Shown: positions 8,181 through 16,595 of the stretch, one piece after another
How the letters are laid out: every line of letters begins with the position of its first letter
How positions within the stretch are numbered: the first letter of the stretch is position 1
Assembly (NCBI GenBank): GCA_022769845.1
Contig: JALEIO010000195.1
Coordinates: forward strand, 1-22,050
DNA: 22,050 nucleotides
Origin: Oscillospiraceae bacterium
Lineage (GTDB): Bacteria; Bacillota; Clostridia; UMGS1810
Direction of reading: 5' to 3'
Program-made: the position numbers and the translations under genes
Notes under the pieces: model-generated
The model's database searches: none
What the model saw: the letters and a program-made list of their open reading frames with translations, nothing else
What the model was told of the DNA's origin: nothing

Positions 8181-9944
8181 CTAAAACATTTCATCTGACA
8201 TTTTTAACAATATCAAACCCGATACAGGAACCGAAAATGAGTTAACGCCTTTTTTTAATATAATATCGCCGCTTTGTATCAATTCTCCCGTGCAAGTATA
8301 AATATCATATTGATAATTTGTTTCATCGCTGTCATTTTCTATGTATAGCTTACATTTGTCTGTTCCGTTTACAAATATAAGCTTTGTATAAATCTTATCA
8401 ATATGTAAAACTCTGTCGGTATATGCGGCAGCTACCATTTTTCCGTTCTTTTCGGATGTGACCAAACTATAATTAGCTTCCGGTTTTTCTGCCTTCAGCC
8501 TGCCTTTCATAATTACATCCTTATTTTCATTCCAAAACTTGAGATAATGCTTTAACATTTTGTAATGAGATTTGGATAATTCATTGATTTTCACCGAAAT
8601 TTGAGGTACGGAAAATAAAATATTTATAAGCTTATCTGCGGCAGATTCCACAGGTTCAGCCGTATCCCACATAATCATATCAGAATGAACGGCCCGTTTG
8701 CCTGATGTCATTCTCAAATTAATAATGCAAACACGGTTCGTCACAGGATCCATAGGACAGTCAAAGGCACGTATCATATTGCCGTAACGGAGCATAACGG
8801 GTCCGACATAACTTTGCCTGAATTCTATTAATATATCGGGCTTGATTGCAGTAAGCCTTTTGTAAATTTCATCAAGCAAAATACAAACTCCGTCCTCCAC
8901 AGAGCCTGTATCCATTCCTTTAGAAAAAGTTTTACTGCTTTTTGTCATTTGAAAAGAATCGATAAAATCAAGCTTAAGTCCATCTATATTCCATTCTGTC
9001 AGCGCATATTCATACGACCTTGCCAAATATTCTCTTACATCAGGATACCGCGGGTCAAGCACAAAATGTTCATTGCTGTCCGGGTCAAGCAGTTTATCGC
9101 GAAAGCGTTCAAAAACCTTTGAGTATATACCGACATACGGAACGGAAAACCACAGCATAACTTTCATACCGAGCTGATGAACCCGGTCGGCAAACAGCTT
9201 CATATCGGGAATTTTGCTTTGCGCCAGTCTCCATTCTCCGCAGTATGCGTATCCCCTGCTGTTATCGTCCGTCTGCCAGCCGTCGTCAACAATAACGGTT
9301 TTCATTCCTAACCTTGACGCACTTTTCAATTCCTCAAGCAGCGTATCAGGCGTCACATTCTGATGATACGAATACCATGTTGAATATACAGGATTAAACG
9401 CTTCTTCAGGCTCATAATTATATGAATAACCAAAGCCTTCCCACCATTTGCAAACCTTTTCTATACTTTCCTGATACGATACGCTTTCCGTATTTATCAT
9501 CAGTTCTGTGCTGTATTCGCTTATTTCGCCGATTTTCTGTGAAAATAAAACTAATTCCCAGGATATTTGCGAATTTTCTTCTATAAATCCGGATTTTATA
9601 TATATAGGCGTTTTTACATCAGATACCGCAACGGTAATTTTGTTTTTTCCGTCTTTTCCCAAATAGCACTGCAAAGGCATGCCGCTTGCTGAACGTGATT
9701 TATTGCAGCTTTTTTCCCAATTTGGGTACAATCTTCTGTTTTGCTCTCCCATACAATTCCATCTTGTATAAATCTCGCCGCCTTTGGTTGTCCACTTAAT
9801 TGTTGTCGGCTGCGGCGACTGTTTTCCGCAAAAATCAATGCTGATTTTTATAACCGCATTGTTTTTTGTATTTTCCAAAGACGATATTCTGACATCATAT
9901 TCGGAATCCGTTTCAAAAATCAAATCATCTTTGCAGTATATCAT
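8181..9944 (-). CDS. GH36-type alpha-galactosidase (cytoplasmic)
   Basis: A 587-residue protein without a signal peptide. An N-terminal beta-sandwich (about 1-165) is followed by a (beta/alpha)8 barrel (about 185-450) and a small C-terminal beta domain (about 490-587), the GH36/melibiase plan. Visible motifs: the barrel opening YSTWYSYHQNVT (187-198), VDDGWQ (219-224), MKVMLWFSVP (260-269), the nucleophile motif GLKLDFID with Asp326, and RAFDCPMD (392-399), where Asp395 or Asp399 is the likely acid/base. The family hydrolyses terminal alpha-1,6-, 1,3- or 1,2-galactosides; some members act on alpha-N-acetylgalactosamine. It is shorter than the roughly 720-residue classic bacterial enzymes, with a reduced N-terminal domain. 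AGGAG lies 9 bases before the ATG. Located between two secreted lyase genes (24 and 26 bp gaps), it probably trims galactose from imported oligosaccharides. Exact specificity is not readable. Confidence 0.85.
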   Translation of the reverse strand: MIYCKDDLIFETDSEYDVRISSLENTKNNAVIKISIDFCGKQSPQPTTIKWTTKGGEIYTRWNCMGEQNRRLYPNWEKSCNKSRSASGMPLQCYLGKDGKNKITVAVSDVKTPIYIKSGFIEENSQISWELVLFSQKIGEISEYSTELMINTESVSYQESIEKVCKWWEGFGYSYNYEPEEAFNPVYSTWYSYHQNVTPDTLLEELKSASRLGMKTVIVDDGWQTDDNSRGYAYCGEWRLAQSKIPDMKLFADRVHQLGMKVMLWFSVPYVGIYSKVFERFRDKLLDPDSNEHFVLDPRYPDVREYLARSYEYALTEWNIDGLKLDFIDSFQMTKSSKTFSKGMDTGSVEDGVCILLDEIYKRLTAIKPDILIEFRQSYVGPVMLRYGNMIRAFDCPMDPVTNRVCIINLRMTSGKRAVHSDMIMWDTAEPVESAADKLINILFSVPQISVKINELSKSHYKMLKHYLKFWNENKDVIMKGRLKAEKPEANYSLVTSEKNGKMVAAAYTDRVLHIDKIYTKLIFVNGTDKCKLYIENDSDETNYQYDIYTCTGELIQSGDIILKKGVNSFSVPVSGLILLKMSDEMF

Positions 9945-9968
9945 AATGTTTAACTCCTATCTGACGTT

Positions 9969-12623
9969 CTATCCTGATGTAAGCGTTACTTTGCTTATTT
10001 GAGGCAGATACATACTTTGCCCCTGTGCACCTTCGGGGCGTGACAATTCAATCATAATATCATTTACACCAATTTCCGATTCGGCGGTGTATGTAACAAT
10101 ATAATATCCGTCCCCTACCGTATCGGAAGAAATTTTCCGAACGGTTTCAAGCTTGTTCCATTGCTTAATATCATTATAATCACTTATATTTTCCGCAGCA
10201 TAAATGTTAACTTCACATTCGGGCATACCGTTAAGCCGTGTATAGCCGCTGACATTCACTTTTGTTGTATCCTCTCTGTGATATATAAGTTTTACACTTT
10301 CTGCCGAAGCGCCCATATAAATGGTAATATCATTTATACCATACTTTAATTCGTCGCCGGAAACCACCGTATAATTAGGAGCTTCTTTACTGTCAGCGCT
10401 TACGGCAAAACCAAGCCAGTTGGTATATGCCGTCACTTTTGCAGGTCCGTTTGTCTCAACAAAATTATCGGTCATACTCCATGCTTTTGCGGCAGCCGTT
10501 GAAAAAGAAAAACATCTGCCGTTAAAATCAATCGTATAATTTGTACTCGGTTTGATTTTCTCTCCAAAATCAACTTCACATACTCCATCAGCGGTTTTAT
10601 TTATATTTAATTCAATTATCTCGTTGTTTTCATAACAAGTAATCTGATTAATTTCACAGTCAATATTTTCAAAATGAAGCGCTTTGATATTTCTGCTGAC
10701 ATTTATCTGACGGTTCTTAATTCCTTCTGTTGTTGAAATCTCTTTGCCGCCGCCGTAAATTTTGCTCCATTCCGAAAGCGGAACACAGTAAGGCGTTGTA
10801 ATCATTTTTTCATAATGCCCCAAATACAGAGGGGTAAAAAGCACCGAAATGTCACAGCTTAAAACATTGTTCAGTTTTATATAAATTTTTGTGTATTCGC
10901 TTCTGTCCAAATTCTGCGCAGGATTGGGACTTGTTTCAAACGGCTTTTCTTTTGCTGTTTCAAATATTCCGTTTCCTGCGAGCAACGTCATTTTCATAAC
11001 TTTTCCGTTTTTTGTAAGATATACGGTTTTTCCTCCGTCAGCAACTCTTGCTTCGGCTTTTGTATGAAACATCCAGTATATTATCCCCGGCTCATTCATA
11101 CGTATTTCATCCCGCAAAACAACGCGGCTTTTATCATCAATAACTGCCAGTCCGCGCTTAACAGAACGTGCCTCGGGATATGCCGGTGTCAAATCAATCA
11201 ATGCATATCCGCTGCTTTCATCACTTAAAAATTCCGATATCTTACATTTTGCATTAACATTCTGGTCTGCCGTATAACCGGGGTTAATAAGCGGCACATT
11301 ATGCGCCTCCGCACGTTTTGCATAATAGGTCCATCTTGGAGATTCGGGAAGGCTCATCACAAAATAATCATTTGTATAAGGTTCTGCACCCAAATCCGCC
11401 GCCCAGCGTTCTCCCATCGCGTCAATAACAAAATTGCCTAAATCTAAATCAGTATGGGGCATTTGGTTGTCGCCGCACTTAACCGCTGCGTATATGCCGT
11501 TTTTTTCATTGGTTCTAAACGAGGCAATATTAACTCTTCCTTCTTTCAGTTCATCTTTATATTCTGCCGATAACGCTTCGTTTTTCAATGATTCATCATA
11601 CCATATTAAATCATAAACACTGCCGCCGGATCTTCTTTCCCACCTTGGCAAAACTATCGGCGGATTATATGTTTTTGACGCAAACCAATAAAGCTGGGCA
11701 CCGGCGCACGGGGTTTCAATGCTGTCCCCGAAATTGAAATCAAGACCGGAATTTCCGTTTATAAACCGCGGAAATTCCCCGATTTTATCAAATCCGTTTA
11801 CATTAGACAATCCAAAATCCGTCGAAAACAAATTATCCATTGTAGATATCATATATGCAAGATATATCGTTCCGTAATCCCAGTACATAGAGCCTTCGCC
11901 GTATATGCCGTCCGGCGCCCAGCTTTGAATTGCCCTCGGTGTATTTTTTATCGCCCCTTCAATAATATCCGATGCCAACTGCGGATAAACCTCGCATACC
12001 GCCATAGCGGCAGTGGTAATTCCGCCTATACAAACAGTATTAAGATTTGTAGTAAGAGCGGCAAATTCTGTTCCGTTTATGACCTTATCCCCTGCTTTGT
12101 CAAGACACTGCGTCTTAACGGCAGTTGCAATTACACTCTTTTGCTCCTCGTCCAAGCCGTTATACAGCCAATCGTATGCCACCGCATAGGTATATGCAAG
12201 CTCTGCAATATATAAATAATGGTCGTCAAATTCAGACGGCACGCCAAGCGATGCCAATGCCTGTATTCTGTCAAAACCTTTGCCGCAATACTTTGTATCT
12301 GCCGTAAGCAAATACATCATACTTAAAGCTTCAATTTTTCCTTTTTCTGTGCGCAGCTGTGAAAGAGCTTTATTTCTGTCCGAGTCAACATTTTTAATAA
12401 GCGGTTGATTTAATGCATCGTCAGCAACCGCCTTTATGCGCCGATACCAATAATCTCCGGGGGTTTTATTTGTCTTTGAAATTACTGTATCAACGTCCGA
12501 AATGCACACAAAAGGATGTGTAATTCGGTCGGGAAATACAACTGAAAAATCCTGTGCTAACACCGTATTGGCAGTCAATGCCGCCAAAATAACAATCAAT
12601 AATGTGCATAAATATTTTTTCAA
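9969..12623 (-). CDS. Secreted heparinase II/III-like protein, divergent catalytic motif
   Basis: An 884-residue exported paralogue of the lyase at 5176-8154. It begins with a TTG codon (12623-12621) preceded by GGGAGG at 9 bases; the signal peptide MKKYLCTLLIVILAALTANT ends near VLA at residue 23. The toroid (about 55-330) contains IYGEGSMYWDYG (240-251); the Hepar_II_III domain (about 365-610) contains MPHTDLDLG with His390 and EAHN at 439-442. The segment that in the paralogue reads LLTNNIH is LTTNLN here (190-195), so Asn193 is kept but the likely catalytic histidine is Asn195. It may be an altered-specificity lyase or a non-catalytic binder. Residues about 620-884 hold an Ig-like domain and a C-terminal module resembling a carbohydrate-binding jelly roll. 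It lacks the discoidin domain of its paralogue. It is 56 bp after the Ig-like protein gene and 24 bp before GH36. Confidence 0.85.
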   Translation of the reverse strand: MKKYLCTLLIVILAALTANTVLAQDFSVVFPDRITHPFVCISDVDTVISKTNKTPGDYWYRRIKAVADDALNQPLIKNVDSDRNKALSQLRTEKGKIEALSMMYLLTADTKYCGKGFDRIQALASLGVPSEFDDHYLYIAELAYTYAVAYDWLYNGLDEEQKSVIATAVKTQCLDKAGDKVINGTEFAALTTNLNTVCIGGITTAAMAVCEVYPQLASDIIEGAIKNTPRAIQSWAPDGIYGEGSMYWDYGTIYLAYMISTMDNLFSTDFGLSNVNGFDKIGEFPRFINGNSGLDFNFGDSIETPCAGAQLYWFASKTYNPPIVLPRWERRSGGSVYDLIWYDESLKNEALSAEYKDELKEGRVNIASFRTNEKNGIYAAVKCGDNQMPHTDLDLGNFVIDAMGERWAADLGAEPYTNDYFVMSLPESPRWTYYAKRAEAHNVPLINPGYTADQNVNAKCKISEFLSDESSGYALIDLTPAYPEARSVKRGLAVIDDKSRVVLRDEIRMNEPGIIYWMFHTKAEARVADGGKTVYLTKNGKVMKMTLLAGNGIFETAKEKPFETSPNPAQNLDRSEYTKIYIKLNNVLSCDISVLFTPLYLGHYEKMITTPYCVPLSEWSKIYGGGKEISTTEGIKNRQINVSRNIKALHFENIDCEINQITCYENNEIIELNINKTADGVCEVDFGEKIKPSTNYTIDFNGRCFSFSTAAAKAWSMTDNFVETNGPAKVTAYTNWLGFAVSADSKEAPNYTVVSGDELKYGINDITIYMGASAESVKLIYHREDTTKVNVSGYTRLNGMPECEVNIYAAENISDYNDIKQWNKLETVRKISSDTVGDGYYIVTYTAESEIGVNDIMIELSRPEGAQGQSMYLPQISKVTLTSG

Positions 12624-12632
12624 GCTGTATTC

Positions 12633-12638
12633 CCTCCC
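12633..12638 (-). promoter_or_regulatory. Ribosome binding site supporting the TTG start of the second heparinase-like gene
   Basis: GGGAGG on the minus strand lies 9 bases before TTG at 12623. No ATG in frame precedes the signal peptide, and the hydrophobic core begins right after this codon, so TTG is the start. Confidence 0.75.
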
Positions 12639-12679
12639 AAATTATTTTTTTAATACAAAATCCATTATATTTAAATTGC

Positions 12680-15001
12680 TTAATTTTGCGCAGAGTCCGG
12701 CAACCTAAACGCTTCGGATGCAGGCTGCATCGTATCTGCAAGCCATACAAAAACCTTTACAAAATTATTTTCGCCGGCGCCGGTAATGTCAAGAGCTTCC
12801 AATGTAATATCCCCCGTTTCGCCTGCTTTTATCTGAACCTTTTTAACCTTTGACTGAAGCATTTGCTTTCCGTCATAATAAGCTGATACAACCATAACCT
12901 CTCTGTCTTCGGGAGAATTGTTTTTCAACGTTGCCTTTCCCGTAGCCGTTGTACCGCTCAAGTCTGCTTCCGAAATGCCGCTTGATACAACCTCTATTGC
13001 CTTTGGAGTTATAAATTTTAATTCGGACAAAGGCATACCGTATATGTTTGTTACACCCTCCGCGGTCACTGTGTATGTTTTCTGAAAGTCCAGCGCATTA
13101 AATATTAAAGTCAGTTTATTGCCCGAGGCTGTCGCACTGATAACAGATTCGCCGTCCACTTTAAATTTATCTGCACTCACACTCTCAGCGTCAAGCCTTG
13201 AATTTAAGGTAAAAGTCACGCTGTTTCCGTCTGCAGTCGGGATATCCGACGCTACTGTCTCGGGTTTCGGCTGATTAAATTTTACATATTGCAGCTGCGG
13301 AACATAATTTTTTCCATTTACAACAACAGCAAAATATTTTTGTGTTCCGTCGCTTGTAAATATATTTTTAACGTACTGATTTTGCCCGCCCGTGCCATTG
13401 TCTCTGGAATCCTTTATTACGTTGGAGGGGCCAATTTTATTTTCTTCGCTTACAAGGTTTTCCTTCTGATTGCCAATGTAATAGCTTGCACTGCCTCGGC
13501 TGCCTTCCGGCTGCGACGCATAATACTCCATTGTTTCAACGCAGTCAATTCCCTGATCCAGTTTATAAATTAACGTAAGTGTTCCGCCATTCTCTATCAA
13601 TCCGTTTCCTTTTGTAAAGCCGTCTCCGCTGCTTTGAGGGATTTCAACAAGATACGGCGTTTTGGGAAATTCCGAGGTTGTCTGCTCCGGATTATCTCTG
13701 TCTCTGAATATATGCGCAAAGTATACGGAATCCTCCATAGTTGTATATGTAGTCGTACTTGTCGGAATTGCCTCACCCTCCGCGTCTTTTATTGTATCAG
13801 GCAGAGTAACGGTAATTGTTTCGCTTGCCGCTAACGGATTTACCGGAAGTACGCTTATTGTTTTTCCGGACACCGTTATATTTGCTTTTCTGTCGTTTGA
13901 AAGCGTCAGCTCTGCCGGAACAGTTTCTGTGTCTATATTTTTATTGTATGTAAATACAATTGGGCTATAGGCGTTTACGTTTGTCGCACCGCTTGCAGGC
14001 TCTGCAGACACAGTAGTTTCAACCGGCTCCGGAGGTGTTGCATTAGCTTCGGTAGTAAAGCGGATTTCTCCGTTTGATTCTGCGCTCATATAGTCGGCAA
14101 CATTATAATTAACCGTATAAGAAGTATTTTGCTCAAGCGCGTTGTTAAAAGTGATTACTGCCGTTCTTGCGTCGTTTACCTGGTCGATTTCCACAGTATA
14201 ATCGGTATCTTTTGTTAAGCCGGAAACCGTAATATTTTCTTTGCTTTCAGATGTAAGCGGATTTTCAAACTTAAGCTCGAGCTTTTGTGTATTTACCGAA
14301 ACATCGGCCGCACCGTCCGCAACGGTTGACGAGCGAAGAGCCATTGTTCCCATTTCTTTTACCAATATGTCATCAAAATGCATTGCAAGGTAATTTCCGC
14401 TGTTCATATAATTGATTGCGGTAACATCTGTAAGTCCCGATGAATTTAAGTTAAGTTTGCTTGCAGTAATTTTATTGCCGTCAAGATATAAATCATATTG
14501 TCCGCTTGTCATAACCATACAAAGCTTATGATTTTGGTTTGCAGCTATGCTGTTGCTTAAAACAACACTGCTGTCCCAAGAACCTGTTCCGTCTTTTAAT
14601 TTTTCAACAACATATATGCCGTTGTATGTATACCCTAAACACGCTCTTGCGCCGGTAGTTGTAGATGTTCCGTCAAACAAGCCTAACATATAACCCGTCC
14701 AGTTAGCTATCGACTCGGATTTAATTATAAAATTGATTTCTATCGTAGCATTAACGGAATTTATATTCGGTATTTTACTGCTGCCGAAATTAAGTATGTA
14801 TGCACTGTCCTTACCAGGAAGCTTCATCGTTCCGTTGTCAAATGTTGCCGTGCTATTCATTTCGGAAACCTTTTCCGCCGTTGAAAAATCATTTGTGTAA
14901 TATACTTCTCCCACACCGTTATCGTCCAAAGCGTACGCGCAGTTTAAACAAGCTGACATTGCCATAATAAGGCAAATAACCAAACATACTGTCTTTTTCA
15001 T
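12680..15001 (-). CDS. Secreted multi-domain Ig-like/LamG-like protein, probable glycan binder
   Basis: A 773-residue exported protein with no catalytic domain that I recognise. A signal peptide (about 1-25, cleaved near CAYA) precedes a concanavalin/LamG-like beta-sandwich (about 30-217), suggested by the DLYLDGNKI and FDDILVKE stretches. Two SbsA-type Big_5 Ig-like domains follow (about 218-318 and 325-432), with typical STVADGAADVSVN and EPASGATNVNAYSPIVFTYN openings. Next is a roughly 130-residue segment (about 433-565) that may be a carbohydrate-binding module, a third Ig-like domain (about 567-665), and a terminal domain (668-773) with VKVFVW near its end that I associate with clostridial secreted glycan-active proteins. 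It probably binds substrate or positions enzymes at the surface. It has no SLH repeats or sortase motif, so how it stays attached is unclear. A start at ATG with GAGGGG 7 bases upstream is well supported. Confidence 0.7.
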   Translation of the reverse strand: MKKTVCLVICLIMAMSACLNCAYALDDNGVGEVYYTNDFSTAEKVSEMNSTATFDNGTMKLPGKDSAYILNFGSSKIPNINSVNATIEINFIIKSESIANWTGYMLGLFDGTSTTTGARACLGYTYNGIYVVEKLKDGTGSWDSSVVLSNSIAANQNHKLCMVMTSGQYDLYLDGNKITASKLNLNSSGLTDVTAINYMNSGNYLAMHFDDILVKEMGTMALRSSTVADGAADVSVNTQKLELKFENPLTSESKENITVSGLTKDTDYTVEIDQVNDARTAVITFNNALEQNTSYTVNYNVADYMSAESNGEIRFTTEANATPPEPVETTVSAEPASGATNVNAYSPIVFTYNKNIDTETVPAELTLSNDRKANITVSGKTISVLPVNPLAASETITVTLPDTIKDAEGEAIPTSTTTYTTMEDSVYFAHIFRDRDNPEQTTSEFPKTPYLVEIPQSSGDGFTKGNGLIENGGTLTLIYKLDQGIDCVETMEYYASQPEGSRGSASYYIGNQKENLVSEENKIGPSNVIKDSRDNGTGGQNQYVKNIFTSDGTQKYFAVVVNGKNYVPQLQYVKFNQPKPETVASDIPTADGNSVTFTLNSRLDAESVSADKFKVDGESVISATASGNKLTLIFNALDFQKTYTVTAEGVTNIYGMPLSELKFITPKAIEVVSSGISEADLSGTTATGKATLKNNSPEDREVMVVSAYYDGKQMLQSKVKKVQIKAGETGDITLEALDITGAGENNFVKVFVWLADTMQPASEAFRLPDSAQN

Positions 15002-15021
15002 AAAAATACCCCTCTTTTCGT

Positions 15022-16566
15022 TTATTTACTCATATAATTTGCCCTGCTTTTTTTCATAAGCGCAAGGTAATCGTCAACCTTCATCTGTTTCAGTCCGTTA
15101 ATAAACTTATCATATGTCGCATCTACCGACTCTGTTCCAAGCACCCATTTTTGCATTTGTTCACGAACGTATGTGTTTAAGTCAGCGTAATATGCAGACG
15201 CAGCTTTCTGATCTTCATCGCTTACGGGCAGTCCCACAAAGGTCATATCCTTAACATAATTGTTGTCAAGATACATTTGCGCACCTTCCTTTGCAATCGG
15301 ATTAAGCCACTGAACCTCATATTCTTCATACAGCTGACGGGTGCCTATTGTGCGTTGAGCACCTTTTTCTCTCAAATGAGTAACCACGTCTTTTTCGCCG
15401 TTCAATACGCTGTCGGTAAATATTGCTTTACCGTCAGCCATTGTATAATCCTCACCCTCAATGCCGAAATTTGCAAGTCTTATACCTTCAGGCGAGAACC
15501 AAAAATCAAAATATTTGATTGTTTCCACAGGGTGCTCGTTAGAGGCGGCAATTCCCCAGCCGTTTCTGCCGATTTGCTGACGTGCGCTGTATTCCTCGCC
15601 TCCCGGAGGCGCCATAACAATAAAGTTAAATCCCGGTATTTTATCTTTGTAAAGCTCATTTACAGCCGCAGTGCTTCCGCACCAGTCATGTGTGCTTCCG
15701 CCTGTATTGTTTGCCAAAAGCACATCCCTTGCGTTAGAGCGCGTATAAATTTCCTCGTCAATCAAGCCTTCTTTATACCATTGCGCAATATTTTTCATTG
15801 CTTCTTTAAATTCCGGCTCTAACGGACCGTAACGAACCTCGCCGTTATCGTCAACATAAATTTCGCTGTGCGCTTTCCAAAGCATCAAAAGCGGAGTTAC
15901 CGACTGTTCATAATTTGAGCCGACATTTCGGTTAAAATACGGAATTTCATCAGCTTTGCCGTTTCCGTTGGGGTCTTTTTCCTTAAATGCTTTAAGAACA
16001 TTATAGTATTCCTCAACTGTTTTCGGCTGTTCAAGTCCAAGCTTATCCAGCCAGTCCTGACGCACAAACCATGTCATCTGTACCTTTCCGTCCGTTACAT
16101 ACGGAATATAATAAATGTTGTTGTCACGGGCAGTTATAAAGCGTTTTGCTTCGGGGTTTTCGTCCAGATATTTTTTGATATTGGGCGCATATTTTTCAAT
16201 CAAATCCTGAAGCGGAATAAATGCCTTCTGCATTCCGTATTTATTAAAATTCTCCTTCCAGTTCACAACAATATCTGCAACATCACCCGACGCCATCATC
16301 ATATTAAACGACTGGTCCGCATCCGTAGTGCTTTTTGCCAAAACTCCCTTTAGTCCTATATTGGTCCAAGTCTGCGCCTGTTTAAACACAGGCCATTCCG
16401 AGTCAAATGCGTCCATATCAATTTGATAAATGGATAGCGTAATAGGTTTGTCGGATATTTTTTTCACCGTATCCGAACCTGCCATGTTTGTCTTTTCGGT
16501 GTTTTGACAGCTGCAAAGCAGCATAACTGTCAGTATAAAAGCGCCGAACATTCTGATTTTTTTCAT
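15022..16566 (-). CDS. Lipoprotein oligosaccharide-binding protein of an ABC transporter (LplA/YtcQ-like)
   Basis: A 514-residue solute-binding protein. The N-terminus is a lipoprotein signal with a lipobox LCSC, Cys20 being the lipidated residue, so it is tethered to the outer face of the membrane. Family signatures include MMMASGDVADIV (89-100), the calcium-site-like DPNGNGKADEIPYF (198-211), and a C-terminal DYLALMKKSR. Size and motifs match the LplA/YtcQ group, which captures oligosaccharides and feeds them to LplB/YtcP-type permeases; both permease genes lie upstream in this operon. Such proteins typically bind di- to tetrasaccharides from pectin or other acidic glycans. Here the likely cargo is the unsaturated oligosaccharide made by the secreted lyases. 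It follows the SLH gene by 29 bp and precedes the Ig-like gene by 20 bp. Family assignment is firm, ligand unknown. Confidence 0.92.
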   Translation of the reverse strand: MKKIRMFGAFILTVMLLCSCQNTEKTNMAGSDTVKKISDKPITLSIYQIDMDAFDSEWPVFKQAQTWTNIGLKGVLAKSTTDADQSFNMMMASGDVADIVVNWKENFNKYGMQKAFIPLQDLIEKYAPNIKKYLDENPEAKRFITARDNNIYYIPYVTDGKVQMTWFVRQDWLDKLGLEQPKTVEEYYNVLKAFKEKDPNGNGKADEIPYFNRNVGSNYEQSVTPLLMLWKAHSEIYVDDNGEVRYGPLEPEFKEAMKNIAQWYKEGLIDEEIYTRSNARDVLLANNTGGSTHDWCGSTAAVNELYKDKIPGFNFIVMAPPGGEEYSARQQIGRNGWGIAASNEHPVETIKYFDFWFSPEGIRLANFGIEGEDYTMADGKAIFTDSVLNGEKDVVTHLREKGAQRTIGTRQLYEEYEVQWLNPIAKEGAQMYLDNNYVKDMTFVGLPVSDEDQKAASAYYADLNTYVREQMQKWVLGTESVDATYDKFINGLKQMKVDDYLALMKKSRANYMSK

Positions 16567-16595
16567 TTTTACCCTTCCTTTCTGATTTTTACCGT

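Noticed and set aside
4026..12623. Calling the locus a heparin or chondroitin utilization system
   Set aside because: The heparinase II/III name covers many PL families, and no sulfatase, GAG-specific enzyme or sulfur gene is visible.
12624..12679. TATAAT at 12669-12664 as an internal promoter before the second heparinase-like gene
   Set aside because: No acceptable -35 lies 16-18 bases upstream (best is TGCGCA), so it is more likely a chance AT-rich match.
14940..15001. Lipoprotein signal for the Ig-like protein (MSAC around Cys18)
   Set aside because: Methionine at -3 is a poor lipobox and a standard signal-peptidase I site at CAYA follows, so ordinary secretion is preferred.
15277..15822. 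181-codon plus-strand open frame opposite the binding-protein gene
   Set aside because: It is antisense to a clear lipoprotein gene, is rich in Cys, Phe and Arg as expected of a shadow frame, and has no recognisable domain.
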